Position numbers and translations under genes: made by a program | In this document: one piece after another, positions 18,253-26,619 of the stretch | Layout: the number at the start of each line of letters is the position of its first letter | Position numbering within the stretch: position 1 is the stretch's first letter | Assembly: GCF_000478605.2 (NCBI RefSeq) | Contig: NZ_ASHX02000001.1 | Location: 4,541,001-4,605,000, forward strand | DNA from: Streptomyces thermolilacinus SPC6 | Lineage (GTDB): Bacteria; Actinomycetota; Actinomycetes; Streptomycetales; Streptomycetaceae | DNA length: 64,000 nucleotides | Reading direction: 5' to 3' | Notes under the pieces: model-generated | Seen by the model: only the letters and a program-made list of their open reading frames with translations | Database searches by the model: none | What the model was told of the DNA's origin: nothing

Positions 18253-19544
18253 CCGGCCAACTCGTCCTGGGCGCGGTCGCCCTCGTCGTGGTCGCGTGGC
18301 TCGCCGCGTGCGCCGAGGCGGGCATCGCCCGGGTGTCCAGCTTCCGCGCCGCCGAGGCCGTACGGGCCGGGCGGCGCGGCGCGGCCAAGCTCACGCAGGT
18401 GGCGTCCGACCCGACCCGGTACCTGAACGTGGCGCTGCTCGTCCGCGTCGCCTGCGAGATGGCCGCGGGCGCGCTCGTCACGTACGTCTGCCTGGAGGAG
18501 TTCGCGCAGACGTGGAGCGCGCTGGTCGTCGCGATCGGCGTGATGGTCCTCGTCTCGTACGTCGCCGTCGGCGTCTCGCCGCGCACCATCGGCCGCCAGC
18601 ACCCGCTGAACACGGCGACGGCCGCCGCGTACGTGCTGCTGCCGCTGGCCCGGATCATGGGCCCGGTCCCGCAGCTGCTGATCCTCATCGGCAACGCCCT
18701 GACCCCCGGCAAGGGCTTCCGCAAGGGCCCCTTCGCGTCGGAGGCGGAGCTGCGGGCCATGGTGGACCTGGCGGAGCAGGAGTCGCTCATCGAGGACGAG
18801 GAGCGCCGCATGGTGCACTCGGTGTTCGAGCTGGGCGACACACTGGTCCGCGAGGTGATGGTGCCGCGTACGGACCTCGTGTCGATCGAGCGGTACAAGA
18901 CCGTCCGTCAGGCGCTCACGCTCGCCCTGCGCTCCGGCTTCTCGCGCATCCCCGTGACCGGGGAGAACGAGGACGACGTGGTCGGCATCGTGTACCTGAA
19001 GGACCTGGTCCGCAAGACCCACGTCAACCGCGACTCGGAGTCCGACCTCGTGTCCACGGCGATGCGGGCGGCGACGTTCGTGCCGGACACGAAGAACGCC
19101 GGTGACCTGCTGCGGGAGATGCAGCAGCAGCGCAACCACTGCGCCGTCGTCATCGACGAGTACGGCGGCACGGCCGGGATCGTCACCATCGAGGACATCC
19201 TGGAGGAGATCGTCGGCGAGATCACCGACGAGTACGACCGCGAGCTGCCGCCCGTCGAGGAGCTCGGCGACGGCCGCTACCGGGTGACCGCCCGCCTCGA
19301 CATCGGTGACCTGGGCGAGCTGTTCGGACTCGACGCGTACGACGACGAGGACGTGGAGACGGTCGGCGGGCTCCTCGCCAAGGCCCTCGGCCGCGTCCCG
19401 ATCGCCGGGGCGTCGGCCGTGGTTGACCTGCCGGACGGGCGTGCGCTGCGGCTGACCGCCGAGTCCCCCGCGGGCCGCCGCAACAAGATCGTGACCGTGC
19501 TGGCGGAGCCCGTACCGAAGGAGCCGGAGGAGGAGGCCGCGTGA
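18249..19544 (+). CDS. CNNM/CorC-type transporter with CBS pair
   Basis: 431 residues. An N-terminal membrane domain (about 1-150, three to four hydrophobic segments) is followed by a CBS pair with VREVMVPRTDLVSIE and VVIDEYGGTAGIVTIEDIL. A C-terminal CorC/HlyC domain follows, with VGGLLAKALGRVPIAG. Such proteins are linked to magnesium and cobalt export rather than to haemolysis. It overlaps ybeY and the next gene by 4 bases each, so it belongs to the phoH operon. Confidence 0.9.
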   Translation: MTGQLVLGAVALVVVAWLAACAEAGIARVSSFRAAEAVRAGRRGAAKLTQVASDPTRYLNVALLVRVACEMAAGALVTYVCLEEFAQTWSALVVAIGVMVLVSYVAVGVSPRTIGRQHPLNTATAAAYVLLPLARIMGPVPQLLILIGNALTPGKGFRKGPFASEAELRAMVDLAEQESLIEDEERRMVHSVFELGDTLVREVMVPRTDLVSIERYKTVRQALTLALRSGFSRIPVTGENEDDVVGIVYLKDLVRKTHVNRDSESDLVSTAMRAATFVPDTKNAGDLLREMQQQRNHCAVVIDEYGGTAGIVTIEDILEEIVGEITDEYDRELPPVEELGDGRYRVTARLDIGDLGELFGLDAYDDEDVETVGGLLAKALGRVPIAGASAVVDLPDGRALRLTAESPAGRRNKIVTVLAEPVPKEPEEEAA

Positions 19545-19897
19545 CCCCCGAGCAGCTGAGGGCGTTCTGCCTGGACTTCAACGCCGCGGTGGAGGAGTTC
19601 CCCTTCGGCCCCGAGACCTCGGTCTTCAAGGTCGCAGGGAAGATGTTCGCCCTCAGCGCGCTCGACGCGCGGCCGCTCACCGTGAACCTCAAGTGCGACC
19701 CCGACGAGGCCGTCCGCCTGCGTGCCGACCACCCGGACGCGGTCGTCCCCGGCTATCACATGAACAAGCGCCACTGGAACACGGTGACCGTCTCCGCCCT
19801 CCCTGCCGCCCTGGTCAGGGAGCTGGTCGAGGACTCCTACGACCTGGTCGTCGCTGGACTCCCGAAGGCAGAACGCCTGCGGCTGGACCGCCCGTAG
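19541..19897 (+). CDS. MmcQ/YjbR family protein
   Basis: 118 residues from a GTG overlapping the CNNM stop (GTGA). The YjbR/CyaY-like fold is recognisable from FPFGPETSVFKVAGKMFAL near the N-terminus, VNLKCDPDEA and GYHMNKRHWNTV. Family members are called DNA-binding, but the function is not established. It ends the phoH–ybeY–CNNM unit. Confidence 0.85.
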   Translation: MTPEQLRAFCLDFNAAVEEFPFGPETSVFKVAGKMFALSALDARPLTVNLKCDPDEAVRLRADHPDAVVPGYHMNKRHWNTVTVSALPAALVRELVEDSYDLVVAGLPKAERLRLDRP

Positions 19898-19999
19898 CGG
19901 TAGCCCGCCATCACGTACGCGTTTATTCGCGATCACTTGTCGGTGGCGGCGGTTATCCTCGCTGCGGCCCGTGAGGGCGGGGAGGGGGGAAACCAGAAG

Positions 20000-20029
20000 C
20001 TCCCCAGGATCACTACTGCCATTGGGGAG
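20000..20029 (+). promoter_or_regulatory. Hairpin covering the ribosome binding site of the lipoprotein gene
   Basis: CTCCCCA (20000-20006) can pair with TGGGGAG (20023-20029). The second arm contains GGGGAG, the only good Shine-Dalgarno candidate for the ATG at 20041. If formed in the mRNA, this stem would hide the site. This is a structural inference. Confidence 0.45.
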
Positions 20030-20040
20030 TTCAGACTCTT

Positions 20041-20757
20041 ATGCGTACTCGTACCCGTGCCCGTCGCGGTGCCGTCGTCGCGCTCACCGCGTCCGCCCTG
20101 TTCCTGACCGCCGCGTGCGGCGGTTCGTCCGAGAAGGACGACAAGGCGAAGGGCGGCGACAGCGCCGGGCAGAAGCCCGCGGCGGCCCAGCTCACCGAGG
20201 CCCAGATGAAGGCGGGCCTCCTGGAGGTCGCCGACCTCCCGGCCGGCTGGAAGGCCGAGGCCGCGGCGTCCTCGGACCAGGCCCCGAAGGCGGAGAAGCC
20301 CGAGTGCCAGCCGCTGGCCGTGCTGATGTCCGACAAGGTCGACGGCGCCACGCAGGGCGGCAGCCGCGAGTTCGCCCGGGGCACGGACAGCGCGATCCTC
20401 GCCCAGCAGATCTTCACCTACTCCGACGGCGACGCCGCCGCGGCGTTCGTGAAGAGCGTGGACGAGGCCATCGGCAAGTGCGCGTCGTTCGTGAGCGTCG
20501 ACGCGGGCGAGAAGATGACGATCAGCACCGAGAAGCTGACCGCGCCGCAGGTCGGCGAGGAGGCCGTCGCCCTGCGGATGACCATGGACATCCCGCAGCT
20601 CGGCATGAAGCTGGAGTCCGACGTGCTGGTCGCCCGCCAGGGCGCCGGTATGACGCGCCTGGCGTACGTCCCGATGGGCGAGAAGCCGGACCACGCGGCG
20701 TTCGAGGACCTGGCCAAGCGCGGCGGCGACAAGTTCGTCAAGGGCGCCCAGAGCTGA
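20041..20757 (+). CDS. Putative lipoprotein of unknown function
   Basis: 238 residues. The N-terminus MRTRTRARRG, a hydrophobic core and the lipobox LTAAC (Cys at residue 24) make it a lipoprotein signal peptide. The charged linker SSEKDDKAKGG follows, then a domain with two cysteines (in PECQPLA and IGKCASF). The layout resembles the sensor-like extracellular domain of PknH-type proteins, but I do not recognise the family firmly. It is flanked by its own 5' hairpin and a terminator, so it is a separate unit placed between the phoH operon and era. Confidence 0.8.
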   Translation: MRTRTRARRGAVVALTASALFLTAACGGSSEKDDKAKGGDSAGQKPAAAQLTEAQMKAGLLEVADLPAGWKAEAAASSDQAPKAEKPECQPLAVLMSDKVDGATQGGSREFARGTDSAILAQQIFTYSDGDAAAAFVKSVDEAIGKCASFVSVDAGEKMTISTEKLTAPQVGEEAVALRMTMDIPQLGMKLESDVLVARQGAGMTRLAYVPMGEKPDHAAFEDLAKRGGDKFVKGAQS

Positions 20758-20771
20758 GGCTCCTGACCCAC

Positions 20772-20800
20772 AGGGCGGCCGGGGACACCCCGGCCGCCCT
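20772..20800 (+). terminator. Terminator after the lipoprotein gene
   Basis: A perfect 13-base stem, AGGGCGGCCGGGG with CCCCGGCCGCCCT, with a 3-base loop. It is followed by GCTTATG rather than a T run. It lies 15 bases after the stop codon. Confidence 0.8.
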
Positions 20801-20815
20801 GCTTATGCTCGGGGC

Positions 20816-21169
20816 ATGACGCAGAGCACCGAGCTGGACCCCGAGGACCGCAAGATCATCACGCTGGCGCGCAGCGCCCGCGCCCGCAACGGCGTGCCCG
20901 AGGGCGCGGCGGTACGGGACGAGACCGGGCGGACGTACGTCGCCGGGACGGTCGCGCTGGACTCGCTGCGGCTGAGCGCGCTCCAGACGGCCGTGGCGAT
21001 GGCCGTCGCCAGCGGCGCGAAGTCCCTGGAGGCGGCGGCCGTCGTCTCCGAGGCCGAGGCCGTCGCGGACGCCGACCGCGCCGCCGTGCGGGACCTGGGC
21101 GGTCCCGGCACCCCGGTCCTCCTCGCCGGTCCGGACGCCGAGGTGCGCGCCCGGGTGACGGCGGGCTGA
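20816..21169 (+). CDS. Cytidine-deaminase-like protein lacking the zinc site
   Basis: 117 residues. The fold pattern of cytidine deaminase is recognisable: DRKIITLARSARARNG at the N-terminus, YVAGTVALDSLRLSALQTAV, and VVSEAEAV. Where active enzymes have C(H)AE, this protein has SAL. The PCxxC motif is also missing, with DLGGPGTPVLLAG in its place. It should therefore bind no catalytic zinc. M. tuberculosis has a similar small protein beside era, so it is a conserved companion of Era. Its function is unknown. Confidence 0.75.
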   Translation: MTQSTELDPEDRKIITLARSARARNGVPEGAAVRDETGRTYVAGTVALDSLRLSALQTAVAMAVASGAKSLEAAAVVSEAEAVADADRAAVRDLGGPGTPVLLAGPDAEVRARVTAG

Positions 21170-21262
21170 GCGCGGGCGGCCGAAACCGTACGGGAGGACC
21201 ACGGCAGACGGCGGGAGCCGCGCGGTACGTGGCGTGCGTCGGGATCGGGGAGAATGGCCCCC

Positions 21263-22204
21263 ATGAGCGTTCGTAAACCAGAAACCGAAGCGACCCACCG
21301 CGCGGGCTTCGCCTGCTTCGTCGGCCGTCCCAACGCCGGCAAGTCCACCCTCACGAACGCTCTGGTCGGTCAGAAGGTGGCCATCACCTCCAACCGGCCG
21401 CAGACGACGCGGCACACCGTGCGCGGCATCGTGCACCGCCCCGAGGCCCAGCTCGTGCTGGTCGACACCCCGGGCCTGCACAAGCCGCGCACCCTGCTGG
21501 GCGAGCGGCTCAACGATGTCGTCCGCACGACGTGGGCGGAAGTGGACGTAATCGGCTTCTGTCTGCCCGCCGACCAGAAGGTGGGCCCCGGCGACCGGTT
21601 CATCGCCAAGGAACTGGCGGGGATCAAGAAGACCCCGAAGATCGCGATCGTCACCAAGACCGACCTTGTCGACTCCAAGACCCTCGCCGAGCAGCTCGTC
21701 GCCGTGGACCGGCTCGGCCGGGAGCTGGGTATCGAGTGGGCCGAGATCGTCCCCGTGTCGGCCGTCGGCGACAAGCAGGTCCAGCTCCTCGCCGACCTGC
21801 TCGTGCCGCTGCTGCCCGAGGGCCCGGCGCTCTACCCGGAGGGCGACCTCACCGACGAGCCCGAGCAGGTCATGGTCGCCGAGCTGATCCGCGAGGCCGC
21901 GCTCGAAGGCGTACGGGACGAGCTGCCGCACTCCATCGCGGTGGTCGTCGAGGAGATGCTGCCGCGCGAGGACCGCCCCGCCGACAAGCCGCTGCTGGAC
22001 ATCCACGCCAACGTCTACATCGAGCGCCCCAGCCAGAAGGGCATCATCATCGGCCCCAAGGGCAAGCGCCTGAAGGAAGTCGGCATCAAGTCCCGCAAGC
22101 ACATCGAGGCGCTGCTCGGCACGCCGGTCTTCCTCGACCTGCACGTCAAGGTCGCCAAGGACTGGCAGCGCGACCCCCGGCAGCTGCGCAAGCTCGGCTT
22201 CTGA
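21263..22204 (+). CDS. era: GTPase Era
   Basis: 313 residues from ATG 21263; an ATG three codons upstream is less likely. GTPase motifs are GRPNAGKST (G1), DTPGLHKP (G3) and TKTD (G4). The C-terminal KH domain has GIIIGPKGKRLKEVG, for binding the 3' end of 16S rRNA. Era assists 30S maturation together with YbeY, encoded 3.5 kb upstream. The stop is followed by a short gap and then by the convergent emfourin-like gene. Confidence 0.95.
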   Translation: MSVRKPETEATHRAGFACFVGRPNAGKSTLTNALVGQKVAITSNRPQTTRHTVRGIVHRPEAQLVLVDTPGLHKPRTLLGERLNDVVRTTWAEVDVIGFCLPADQKVGPGDRFIAKELAGIKKTPKIAIVTKTDLVDSKTLAEQLVAVDRLGRELGIEWAEIVPVSAVGDKQVQLLADLLVPLLPEGPALYPEGDLTDEPEQVMVAELIREAALEGVRDELPHSIAVVVEEMLPREDRPADKPLLDIHANVYIERPSQKGIIIGPKGKRLKEVGIKSRKHIEALLGTPVFLDLHVKVAKDWQRDPRQLRKLGF

Positions 22205-22270
22205 CAGACGGCCCGGGGCCCGGGCGGCAGGCCGCGCCGACGCCCCCGCCCGGGAGGGCGTCCGCGCCCG

Positions 22271-22549
22271 TCAGGCGCCCTCCCGCAGGACCCGGGAGGC
22301 CAGCTCGCGCTGCGCCTCGGTCAGGTGCGGCTCCGCGCACCGCACCGTGCGGCCGTCCACGGTGATCTCGTACGAGAAGCCGTCCGGCATCCCGCCCCGC
22401 GCTGCTCCCCCCGCCGGGGGCTCCGGCGCCTGAAGGGCCGCGGCGGCCAGCGCGTGCCAGGCCGCCGCGTCCGGCCGGGCGGTCGTGTCCACCTCCGCCC
22501 GCCGCTCGATGCCAGCGAAGCCACCCGTGCGCCGTACCTCGATCCGCAT
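22271..22549 (-). CDS. Emfourin-type M4 protease inhibitor
   Basis: 92 residues starting MRIEVRRTGGFAGIERRAEVD, with FSYEITVDGRTVRCAEPHLT later. This matches the small emfourin family, first known as a tight inhibitor of protealysin in Serratia. It lies 9 bases after the M4 protease gene on the same strand, the standard arrangement for the pair. No signal peptide is visible, as with its partner. Confidence 0.8.
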   Translation of the reverse strand: MRIEVRRTGGFAGIERRAEVDTTARPDAAAWHALAAAALQAPEPPAGGAARGGMPDGFSYEITVDGRTVRCAEPHLTEAQRELASRVLREGA

Positions 22550-22558
22550 GGCCCCTGT

Positions 22559-23635
22559 CTACCCCCTGGTGGGCACCCCCACCGTCGACCACGCCTTCAG
22601 CACCGCCTCGGCCTCGTCGCCGCCGTCGCCGAACCGCTCCCGCGCCGCCGCGACCGTCAGCCGGGCGAACGCCGCGAAGTCGGCCGTCTCCTTGAGCTTG
22701 CCGCCCGTCAGCACGTCGTACCAGATCCGCCCGGCCCGCTCCCAGGCGTGCCCGCCCAGCGCCGTGGCCACCAGGTAGAAGGCGTGGTTGGGGATGCCCG
22801 AGTTGATGTGGACGCCGCCGTTGTCGGCGGCCGTGTCCACGTAGTCCTCCATCTTCGCGGGCTGCGGGTCCTTGCCGAGGACGTCGTCGTCGTACGCCGT
22901 GCCGGGGGCCTTCATGGAGCGCAGCGCCACGCCCTGCACCTCGTCCGCCAGCAGGCCCGCGCCGATCAGCCAGTCGGCCTCGTCGGCGGTCTGGCCGAGC
23001 GCGTACTGCTTGACGAGCGAGCCGAACACGTCCGACATGGACTCGTTGAGGGCGCCGGGCTGGCTGAAGTAGGCGAGGTTCGCCGTGTACTGGGTGACGC
23101 CGTGCGCCAGCTCGTGGCCGATCACGTCGACCGGCAGGGTGAAGTCCTTGAAGATCTTGCCGTCGCCGTCGCCGAACACCATCTGTTCGCCGTTCCAGAA
23201 GGCGTTGCCGTACTCCCGGTCGTAGTGGACCGTCGCGTCGAGCGGCAGCCCCGCGCCGTCGATGGAGTCCCGCCCGTACGCGCTGAGGAACAGCTCGAAC
23301 GTGGCACCGAGCCCGGCGTACGCGCGGTTGACGGTGGCGTCGCGCGTCGGCTCGTCGCCCTCGGCGCGGACCTTCTTGCCGGGCAGCCGGGTGCGGTTCT
23401 CCGCGTCGTAGACGGTGCGGCGAGGCTCGCCGGAGGCCGCCGGGAGGTCGCGGGTGGCGGGGCGGACACCGGTGACGGTGGTGAGGCGGCGGGCGGCGCG
23501 GTTGTTCTCGTCGGTGACGAGGGTGCGGCGGGCGGCCTCGGCGACGGCCGGGTCGGCCGAGTGCGAGAGGCGGTCGAGCAGGTGCGGCGGGACGATCGTG
23601 CAGAACACCGGGGTGCGGTAGTCATATGCGCTCAT
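22559..23635 (-). CDS. Protealysin-like M4 metallopeptidase
   Basis: 358 residues from ATG 23635. Zinc site HELAH at residues 174-178, third ligand E198 in GALNESMSDVFG, and the catalytic His region in NSGIPNHAFYLVA. The N-terminus has CTIVPPHLLDRL, the short protealysin-type propeptide motif, instead of the long thermolysin propeptide. There is no Sec or Tat signal, so it is cytoplasmic or leaves by an unusual route. It is co-transcribed with its inhibitor and divergent from leuA. Confidence 0.9.
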   Translation of the reverse strand: MSAYDYRTPVFCTIVPPHLLDRLSHSADPAVAEAARRTLVTDENNRAARRLTTVTGVRPATRDLPAASGEPRRTVYDAENRTRLPGKKVRAEGDEPTRDATVNRAYAGLGATFELFLSAYGRDSIDGAGLPLDATVHYDREYGNAFWNGEQMVFGDGDGKIFKDFTLPVDVIGHELAHGVTQYTANLAYFSQPGALNESMSDVFGSLVKQYALGQTADEADWLIGAGLLADEVQGVALRSMKAPGTAYDDDVLGKDPQPAKMEDYVDTAADNGGVHINSGIPNHAFYLVATALGGHAWERAGRIWYDVLTGGKLKETADFAAFARLTVAAARERFGDGGDEAEAVLKAWSTVGVPTRG

Positions 23636-23714
23636 GACTGGCAATGTGGCAGCGCGTCACCGTGAAGTCACTGGTTGCGACGAGGATTGATGAAAAGGAG
23701 TGATAGCTCACCGT

Positions 23715-23746
23715 TTGACGGTTACCGGAGCCGAATCCCGCATACT
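23715..23746 (+). promoter_or_regulatory. Candidate leuA promoter
   Basis: TTGACG (23715-23720) and CATACT (23741-23746) lie upstream of the leader peptide, but the 20-base spacing is longer than ideal. Read by eye only. Confidence 0.35.
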
Positions 23747-23795
23747 GGAACGGCACCTCTCGCCCCAGCGGTCCTGGGCTACGCTGCTGCGCATC

Positions 23796-23843
23796 ATGCG
23801 TTTCGGGCTGCTTCTCCTTAGCTGCCGCGGCGAGGGCCTGTAG
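23796..23843 (+). CDS. leuA leader peptide (MRFGLLLLSCRGEGL)
   Basis: A 15-codon frame, ATG to TAG, with four consecutive leucine codons (CTG CTT CTC CTT) at codons 5-8. Three of these are codons Streptomyces uses less than CTG or CTC. It lies 87 bases before leuA. Translation of such a peptide would report leucyl-tRNA supply. The same peptide is known upstream of leuA in other streptomycetes. Confidence 0.85.
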   Translation: MRFGLLLLSCRGEGL

Positions 23844-23848
23844 TCGTA

Positions 23849-23896
23849 GGCCGACCCCCTCACCGCGGAGTCTGGTGCTGCTTCGACCCGTCGGCC
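23849..23896 (+). promoter_or_regulatory. Possible attenuator stem between leader peptide and leuA
   Basis: GGCCGAC (23849-23855) can pair with GTCGGCC (23890-23896), starting five bases after the leader stop codon. There is no T run, so if it attenuates it may do so through translation or Rho. The alternative structure was not worked out. Confidence 0.4.
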
Positions 23897-23929
23897 GTCC
23901 CTCCGCAGGACCCCGAGGAGCCCTACGCC

Positions 23930-25699
23930 ATGTCACAGCCCGCCGCCCAGTCCGTCGGCCGCCGCACGCCGATCACCACCGCGACGCACACGCAGAAGCC
24001 GTCCGGGATGCCGATCCACAAGTACGGCGCGTACGAGGCCGTCGACCTGCCCGGCCGCACCTGGCCCGACCGCCGGATCACCAAGGCGCCGCGCTGGCTG
24101 TCGACCGACCTGCGCGACGGCAACCAGGCGCTGATCGACCCGATGTCCCCGGCCCGCAAGCGAGCGATGTTCGACCTGCTCGTACGCATGGGCTACAAGG
24201 AGATCGAGGTCGGTTTCCCCTCCTCCGGCGAGACCGACTTCGCGTTCGTCCGCTCGATCATCGAGGAGGGCGCGATCCCCGAGGACGTGACGATCTCCGT
24301 CCTGACCCAGGCCCGCGAGGACCTGATCGAGCGGACCGTCGAGTCCCTGCGCGGCGCGCACAAGGCGACCGTGCACCTGTACAACGCGACGGCGCCGGTC
24401 TTCCGCCGGGTCGTCTTCCGGGGCTCCAGGGACGACGTCAGGCAGATCGCCGTGGACGGCACCCGCCTGGTGATGGAGTACGCGGAGAAGATCCTGGGCG
24501 ACGACACGGTCTTCGGCTACCAGTACAGCCCGGAGATCTTCACCGACACGGAGCTGGACTTCGCGCTGGAGGTCTGCGAGGGCGTCATGGACGTCTGGCA
24601 GCCCGAGCCCGGCCGCGAGATCATCCTGAACCTGCCCGCGACCGTGGAGCGCTCCACGCCGTCCACCCACGCGGACCGCTTCGAGTGGATGTCCCGCAAC
24701 CTTTCCCGCCGCGAGTTCGTCTGCCTGTCCGCCCACCCGCACAACGACCGCGGCACGGCCGTCGCGGCGGCCGAACTGGCCGTCATGGCCGGCGCCGACC
24801 GCGTCGAGGGCTGCCTGTTCGGTCAGGGCGAGCGCACCGGCAACGTGGACCTGGTGACCCTGGGCATGAACCTGTTCAGCCAGGGCATCGACCCGCAGAT
24901 CGACTTCTCGCAGATCGACGAGATCCGCCGGACCTCCGAGTACTGCAACCAGATGGAGGTCCACCCGCGCCACCCCTACGCGGGCGACCTGGTCTACACG
25001 GCCTTCTCCGGCTCCCACCAGGACGCCATCAAGAAGGGCTTCGACGCGATGGAGGCCGACGCGGCGGCCGCGGGGAAGACCGTGGACGAGATCGAGTGGG
25101 CCGTCCCGTACCTGCCGATCGACCCGAAGGACGTCGGCCGGTCCTACGAGGCGGTCATCCGCGTCAACTCGCAGTCCGGCAAGGGCGGCATCGCGTACGT
25201 CCTGAAGAACGACCACAAGCTGGACCTGCCGCGCCGGATGCAGATCGAGTTCTCCAGGATCATCCAGGCGAAGACCGACGCCGAGGGCGGCGAGGTCACG
25301 CCCGCCGACATCTGGGCCGTCTTCCAGGACGAGTACCTGCCCAACCCGGACAACCCGTGGGGCCGTATCCAGCTGCGCTCCGGGCAGACCACCACCGACA
25401 AGGACGGCACGGACACCCTGACCGTCGAGGCGGTCGTGGACGGCGTCGAGACGGTGCTGACCGGCTCCGGCAACGGCCCGATCTCCGCGTTCTTCGACGC
25501 GCTGAACGCCATCGGGTTCGACGCGCGGCTGCTGGACTACCAGGAGCACACGATGAGCGAGGGCGCCTCCGCGCAGGCCGCCTCGTACATCGAATGCGCC
25601 ATCGACGGCAAGGTGCTGTGGGGCATCGGCATCGACGCCAACACCACCCGCGCCTCGCTGAAGGCGGTCATCTCGGCCGTCAACCGCTCCGCCCGCTGA
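23930..25699 (+). CDS. leuA: 2-isopropylmalate synthase
   Basis: 589 residues, a full actinobacterial-type LeuA. Catalytic barrel signature LSTDLRDGNQALIDPMSP near residue 60, metal ligands in LSAHPHNDRGTAVAAAELA, and a C-terminal regulatory domain containing SGNGPISAFFDALN that binds leucine. It condenses acetyl-CoA with 2-ketoisovalerate as the first step of leucine synthesis. Control by the upstream leader peptide is likely, in addition to feedback inhibition. Confidence 0.96.
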   Translation: MSQPAAQSVGRRTPITTATHTQKPSGMPIHKYGAYEAVDLPGRTWPDRRITKAPRWLSTDLRDGNQALIDPMSPARKRAMFDLLVRMGYKEIEVGFPSSGETDFAFVRSIIEEGAIPEDVTISVLTQAREDLIERTVESLRGAHKATVHLYNATAPVFRRVVFRGSRDDVRQIAVDGTRLVMEYAEKILGDDTVFGYQYSPEIFTDTELDFALEVCEGVMDVWQPEPGREIILNLPATVERSTPSTHADRFEWMSRNLSRREFVCLSAHPHNDRGTAVAAAELAVMAGADRVEGCLFGQGERTGNVDLVTLGMNLFSQGIDPQIDFSQIDEIRRTSEYCNQMEVHPRHPYAGDLVYTAFSGSHQDAIKKGFDAMEADAAAAGKTVDEIEWAVPYLPIDPKDVGRSYEAVIRVNSQSGKGGIAYVLKNDHKLDLPRRMQIEFSRIIQAKTDAEGGEVTPADIWAVFQDEYLPNPDNPWGRIQLRSGQTTTDKDGTDTLTVEAVVDGVETVLTGSGNGPISAFFDALNAIGFDARLLDYQEHTMSEGASAQAASYIECAIDGKVLWGIGIDANTTRASLKAVISAVNRSAR

Positions 25700-25720
25700 C
25701 CCGTCCGCCCTTCGCACGCC

Positions 25721-25750
25721 GGACCCCGCCCACCGCCGTGGGCGGGGTTC
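25721..25750 (+). terminator. Terminator of leuA
   Basis: ACCCCGCCCAC (25723-25733) pairs perfectly with GTGGGCGGGGT (25738-25748) around a 4-base loop, and further outer pairs are possible. It begins 21 bases after the stop codon. Confidence 0.8.
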
Positions 25751-25786
25751 GGCCATGTCCTGGCGTTCTCATGACGAGGTGCTGAC

Positions 25787-25805
25787 GCCACATCACCGAT
25801 GTGGC
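25787..25805. promoter_or_regulatory. Inverted repeat upstream of the TerB-like gene
   Basis: GCCACAT and ATGTGGC are separated by CACCG. It lies about 50 bases before the start codon, in the promoter region of the TerB-like gene. It is a candidate operator of unknown regulator. Confidence 0.4.
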
Positions 25806-25856
25806 TAACATCACGTCAACGTCGGCAAGGTGGCCGAGGGCGTCAGGAGGTGCGAC

Positions 25857-26561
25857 GTGCTGCCAGCGCGGGGAACACGCGGATCGAGTGGCCGGAAACT
25901 CCGCATTTGTACGGTTCACACCTCGTGGCACACCGTCGGCGACGGCGAGTTCTTCTGCCCCGGCTGCGGTGGTGACCGCAACTACCGGCGCCGCACGGGC
26001 AGTCGCCGCCTCACCGTCCTCGGCATCCCCGTGCTGCCGCGCGGGGTGACCGGACCGGTCGTCGAGTGCGCCGCCTGCCATGACCGGTTCGGCATGGAGG
26101 TGCTGGACCACCCGACGACGGCCAGGTTCTCCGCGATGCTCCGCGACGCCGTGCACACGGTCGCCCTCGCGGTCCTCGCCGCGGGCGGCACGTCGTCGCC
26201 CACGGCCGTACGGAGCGCCGTCCACGCCGTACAGGCCGCCGGGTACGACGACTGCACGGCCGACAGCCTCACCGGCCTGGTGGACGCGCTCGCCGCCGAC
26301 ACGGGCCGCTACCTCGCGGACGTGGAGGGGCCCTGCGGCGCCGCCCTCGCCATCGAACTGCACGAGGCGCTGGAGCCGCTCGCCCCGCACCTGGCGCCCG
26401 CCGGGCGGGAGTCGATCCTCCTCCAGGGCGCCCGCATCGCGCTGGCCGACGGCGCGTACATCCAGGCCGAGCGGGACGTGCTCACCACGGTGGGCAACGC
26501 CCTGCTCCTCCAGCCCGACGACACGGCCCGGCTCATGGAAGCGGCGCGCGCCCCGTTCTGA
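25857..26561 (+). CDS. TerB-family tellurite-resistance-like protein with N-terminal zinc ribbon
   Basis: 234 residues from GTG 25857, chosen because AGGAGG at 25845-25850 sits six bases upstream. The N-terminus carries a zinc ribbon, CPGCGG and CAACHD, around a basic stretch. The C-terminal part (about 100-225) is helical with acidic positions and fits the TerB fold. Its role is unknown; the ter name reflects the family and does not establish tellurite resistance. It stands alone between leuA and the reductase gene. Confidence 0.7.
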   Translation: MLPARGTRGSSGRKLRICTVHTSWHTVGDGEFFCPGCGGDRNYRRRTGSRRLTVLGIPVLPRGVTGPVVECAACHDRFGMEVLDHPTTARFSAMLRDAVHTVALAVLAAGGTSSPTAVRSAVHAVQAAGYDDCTADSLTGLVDALAADTGRYLADVEGPCGAALAIELHEALEPLAPHLAPAGRESILLQGARIALADGAYIQAERDVLTTVGNALLLQPDDTARLMEAARAPF

Positions 26562-26619
26562 CCGCCCCGCCGGGGGAGTCGGAACGGCGGCGCGCGCCGC
26601 GCGTCCGCGTGGGCGGCCG

